Below, in pieces: positions 22,698 through 22,921 of a DNA stretch of 22,921 bases (positions are counted from its first letter, which is position 1; every line of letters starts with the position of its first letter). Both the position numbers and the translations under genes were made by a program. The notes beneath the pieces are model-generated. The model was not told the DNA's origin and ran no database searches. It worked only from the letters and a program-made list of their open reading frames with translations. The DNA is taken from assembly GCA_905214675.1 (NCBI GenBank), contig CAJMMS010000030.1, positions 1-22,921 of the forward strand. The letters run 5' to 3'. Source of the stretch: an uncultured bacterium (lineage in GTDB: Bacteria > Bacillota > Clostridia > Lachnospirales > Lachnospiraceae).

Positions 22698-22735
22698 CAG
22701 GGTACCACTCAGGGTACCAACTTTGGTACCCTGAG
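22698..22735. repeat. GGTACC repeat cluster downstream of tRNA-Trp
   Basis: CAGGGTACCA occurs at 22698-22707 and again at 22710-22719 as direct repeats 12 nt apart. The second copy is part of a perfect 12-bp inverted repeat: CTCAGGGTACCA (22708-22719), 4-nt spacer, TGGTACCCTGAG (22724-22735). It is preceded by a small TGCCC/GGGCA hairpin (22686-22699). Such clustered iterons next to a tRNA are common at integrase-bound ends of mobile elements (inference). Confidence 0.7.
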
Positions 22736-22870
22736 AAAATCCAGACAAAAAGGAGGTTGCACGTTAGAGATTTCTTCCACCCCTGTGTGATTGAAAATTA
22801 AAACATTTCCTAAGATAAAAGTTTATGGTATACTTAGTTCAACAAACGGAATTTATTAAGGAGGATATGG

Positions 22871-22921
22871 ATGAAAAGCCGGAGGACTACTCACAAGAAG
22901 ATGATGCAGGGCTTGATTTGA
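22871..22921 (+). CDS. Short ORF at the window edge with a perfect ribosome binding site
   Basis: ATG 22871 lies 6 nt after AAGGAGG (22858-22864) and reads MKSRRTTHKKMMQGLI, ending in TGA exactly at the last base of the window. A strong -10-like TATACT (22829-22834) lies upstream without a clear -35. It could be a tiny basic peptide, a leader peptide, or the remnant of a longer gene. The overlapping frame from ATG 22867 (MDEKPEDYSQEDDAGLDL) stays open past the edge but is only 2 nt from the ribosome binding site. Between the tRNA terminator and this ORF (22736-22866) I see only AAGGAGG at 22750-22756 without a good start codon at proper spacing. Confidence 0.3.
   Translation: MKSRRTTHKKMMQGLI

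Noticed and set aside
1..22921. CRISPR array, rRNA operon or complete insertion sequence
   Set aside because: No regularly spaced repeats, no rRNA-like stretches and no transposase with intact catalytic residues were seen.

Overview
The window looks like chromosomal core DNA from a low-to-mid GC Clostridia, most likely Lachnospiraceae. The evidence is the gene set: DUF975 membrane protein, UPF0735 ACT protein, Mini-RNase III, single-chain PurL of about 1270 residues, a nuclease-fused DinG-like helicase, the TIGR03916/TIGR03915 pair, an Mrp/NBP35 ATPase and CoaX with an ECF pantothenate transporter. Clean AGGAGG ribosome binding sites and TTGACA/TATAAT-type promoters agree. Assignment below family level is inference. 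Nearly every gene from 0.9 to 20.6 kb lies on the minus strand; only the DUF975 gene, panT-coaX and tRNA-Trp are on the plus strand.

Layout. 0.1-0.9 kb: DUF975 membrane protein. 0.9-2.8 kb (minus): UPF0735 ACT regulator then homoserine dehydrogenase from one promoter. 2.88-2.95 kb: tRNA-Thr. 3.0-7.5 kb (minus): ispF, an Eis-like acetyltransferase, cysS with its own promoter and a leader of about 135 nt, mrnC and rlmB, joined by short overlaps. 7.6-7.9 kb: tRNA-Val and tRNA-Met behind a strong promoter. 8.1-8.7 kb: a RAYT/IS200-like protein that has lost its HUH histidines. 9.0-12.8 kb: purL. 12.9-15.2 kb: PD-(D/E)XK plus DinG/XPD-type helicase. 15.3-15.6 kb: HPr-like protein without the phosphorylatable histidine. 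15.7-17.9 kb: radical SAM/HhH protein plus DUF4130-type partner, behind an apparent SOS promoter. 18.1-18.9 kb: Mrp/NBP35 ATPase. 19.1-20.6 kb: coaBC and a small conserved-looking protein. 20.8-22.4 kb (plus): panT-coaX, divergent from coaBC. 22.5-22.9 kb: tRNA-Trp, its terminator, a cluster of GGTACC repeats and the start of something new.

Two coherent systems stand out. First, coaBC, panT and coaX together supply pantothenate uptake, its phosphorylation and the next two steps to 4'-phosphopantetheine. The panT leader can fold into one hairpin with bulged adenosines that recalls the published 'pan' RNA motif. Second, the radical SAM/DUF4130 pair has three LexA/DinR-like GAAC-N4-GTTC sites around its promoter, one with perfect half-sites, which makes this poorly characterised pair a candidate SOS-induced DNA repair module. 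All calls rest on reading sequence and motifs; no database search was run.
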